From Myxococcales bacterium (lineage in GTDB: Bacteria; Myxococcota_A; Polyangia; Polyangiales; Houyiibacteriaceae), in NCBI GenBank assembly GCA_019637115.1, contig JAHBWH010000009.1, positions 32,195-96,194 of the forward strand: 64,000 bases of DNA, read 5' to 3'. The notes below the pieces were generated by a model, which saw nothing but the letters and a program-made list of their open reading frames with translations, ran no database searches and was not told the origin of the DNA. Both the position numbers and the translations under genes were made by a program. Positions within the stretch are counted from its first letter, which is position 1; the number at the start of each line of letters is the position of its first letter. Of the stretch, positions 63,632 through 64,000 are shown piece by piece.

Positions 63632-64000
63632 CGAAGTCGCCCGTTGACCACAGGCGCGAACCCACGACGAAGTCGCCCGTTGACCACAGGCGCGAACCCA
63701 CGACGGCGCGAACCCAAGGACAGGACGCGAACCCGGACGACGGCGCGAACCCAGAACAGGACGGCCGCGAGCACGCCGACGGAACCGAGCGCGAACCAAC
63801 GAGCAACGAGCGCGAACCGACGACGACGAGCGCGAACCGACGACGAACGCGAACCGAGGCGACGAGCGCGAACCGAGAGGCGACGAGCGCGAACCGAGGC
63901 GACGAGCGCGAACCGAAGGACGGCCTCGAGCGCCGAACCGAAGGACGGCCTCGAGCGGCGAACCGAAGGACGGCCTCGAGCGCCGAACCGAAGGACGGCC
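63632..64000. repeat. Composite tandem-repeat array, continues past the window
   Basis: Two exact 36-bp units (63632-63703), then many copies of GCGCGAACC spaced about 15-17 bp, then 25-bp units CGAACCGAAGGACGGCCTCGAGCGC starting at 63909, 63934, 63959 and 63984. Neighbouring units share the core CGAACC, which suggests stepwise expansion from one motif. No spacer/repeat alternation as in CRISPR and no gene is visible in it. It borders the photolyase start. Confidence 0.85.

Noticed and set aside
63632..64000. Possible CRISPR array at the right edge
   Set aside because: Repeat units are contiguous and share a core without unique spacers of constant length; no cas genes nearby.
1..64000. tRNA, rRNA or riboswitch genes
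   Set aside because: Scanned by eye on both strands; no cloverleaf with a GGTTCRAATCC-type T-arm and no conserved riboswitch core was found, though weak RNAs could be missed.

Overview
The window is about 70% GC, densely coded and rich in predicted lipoproteins with Asp/Gly/Ala linkers (DAGGRDAG type), Cys-rich secreted proteins, Ser/Thr protein kinases, PEGA/TPR proteins, a sigma-54 activator with an FHA domain and an SpoIVB-like S55 peptidase. This combination points to a myxobacterium (Polyangiales/Sandaracinaceae-like); that placement is inference from gene content, as no rRNA, tRNA, CRISPR array or intact insertion sequence was seen.

Layout. 1-1.6 kb (minus): a partial GNAT acetyltransferase and a DUF3419/BtaA-like AdoMet enzyme. 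1.7-8.7 kb (plus): a catabolic operon of acyl-CoA ligase, citryl-CoA lyase-like protein, VOC protein, GST, and one 1022-residue ORF joining a maleylacetate reductase, a carboxylesterase and a homogentisate 1,2-dioxygenase. 8.9-13.5 kb: small lipoproteins, a DUF2490-like barrel protein, a glycosyltransferase and a porin. 13.8-18 kb (minus): a two-gene phosphorelay (multi-PAS HisKA_2 kinase and a REC-PAS-REC protein). 18-23 kb: four secreted or Cys-rich proteins, one with 14 cystine-knot-like modules. 23.5-26.1 kb: a large MerR-HTH/STAND/TPR regulator. 26.2-29.6 kb (minus): a Tad/Flp-type pilin operon (three mini-pilins and three TadE/TadG-like proteins). 29.8-38.7 kb: an SLH-polysaccharide deacetylase with a sigma-54-like promoter, then a signalling operon (DUF4388 protein, Ser/Thr kinase, TPR-PEGA protein, FHA-sigma-54 activator). 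38.7-47.2 kb: a second Ser/Thr kinase, an acetate kinase-PduL fusion, a VWA-like lipoprotein, an OPA-type transporter, an inactive-looking HAD protein and a degenerate receiver. 47.2-53.6 kb: S55 peptidase, beta-propeller protein and an Ig-like repeat lipoprotein. 53.7-63.6 kb: an integral membrane glycosyltransferase-like protein, a GCGG-module lipoprotein, a DUF432-MscS pair, a lipoprotein/TPR pair and an Fe-S photolyase. The right edge is a tandem-repeat array.

Cross-cutting patterns: (i) eight genes have a TAnnnT box 7-9 nt before the start codon and no Shine-Dalgarno sequence, which suggests leaderless transcripts; (ii) a dispersed ~90-150 bp element with inverted ends lies at the 5' ends of three genes; (iii) a 16-bp direct-repeat operator (TGTCCA-ACGT-TGTCCA) is shared by the deacetylase gene and the sigma-54 activator cluster; (iv) short tandem repeats in multiples of 3 bp occur inside several coding regions.
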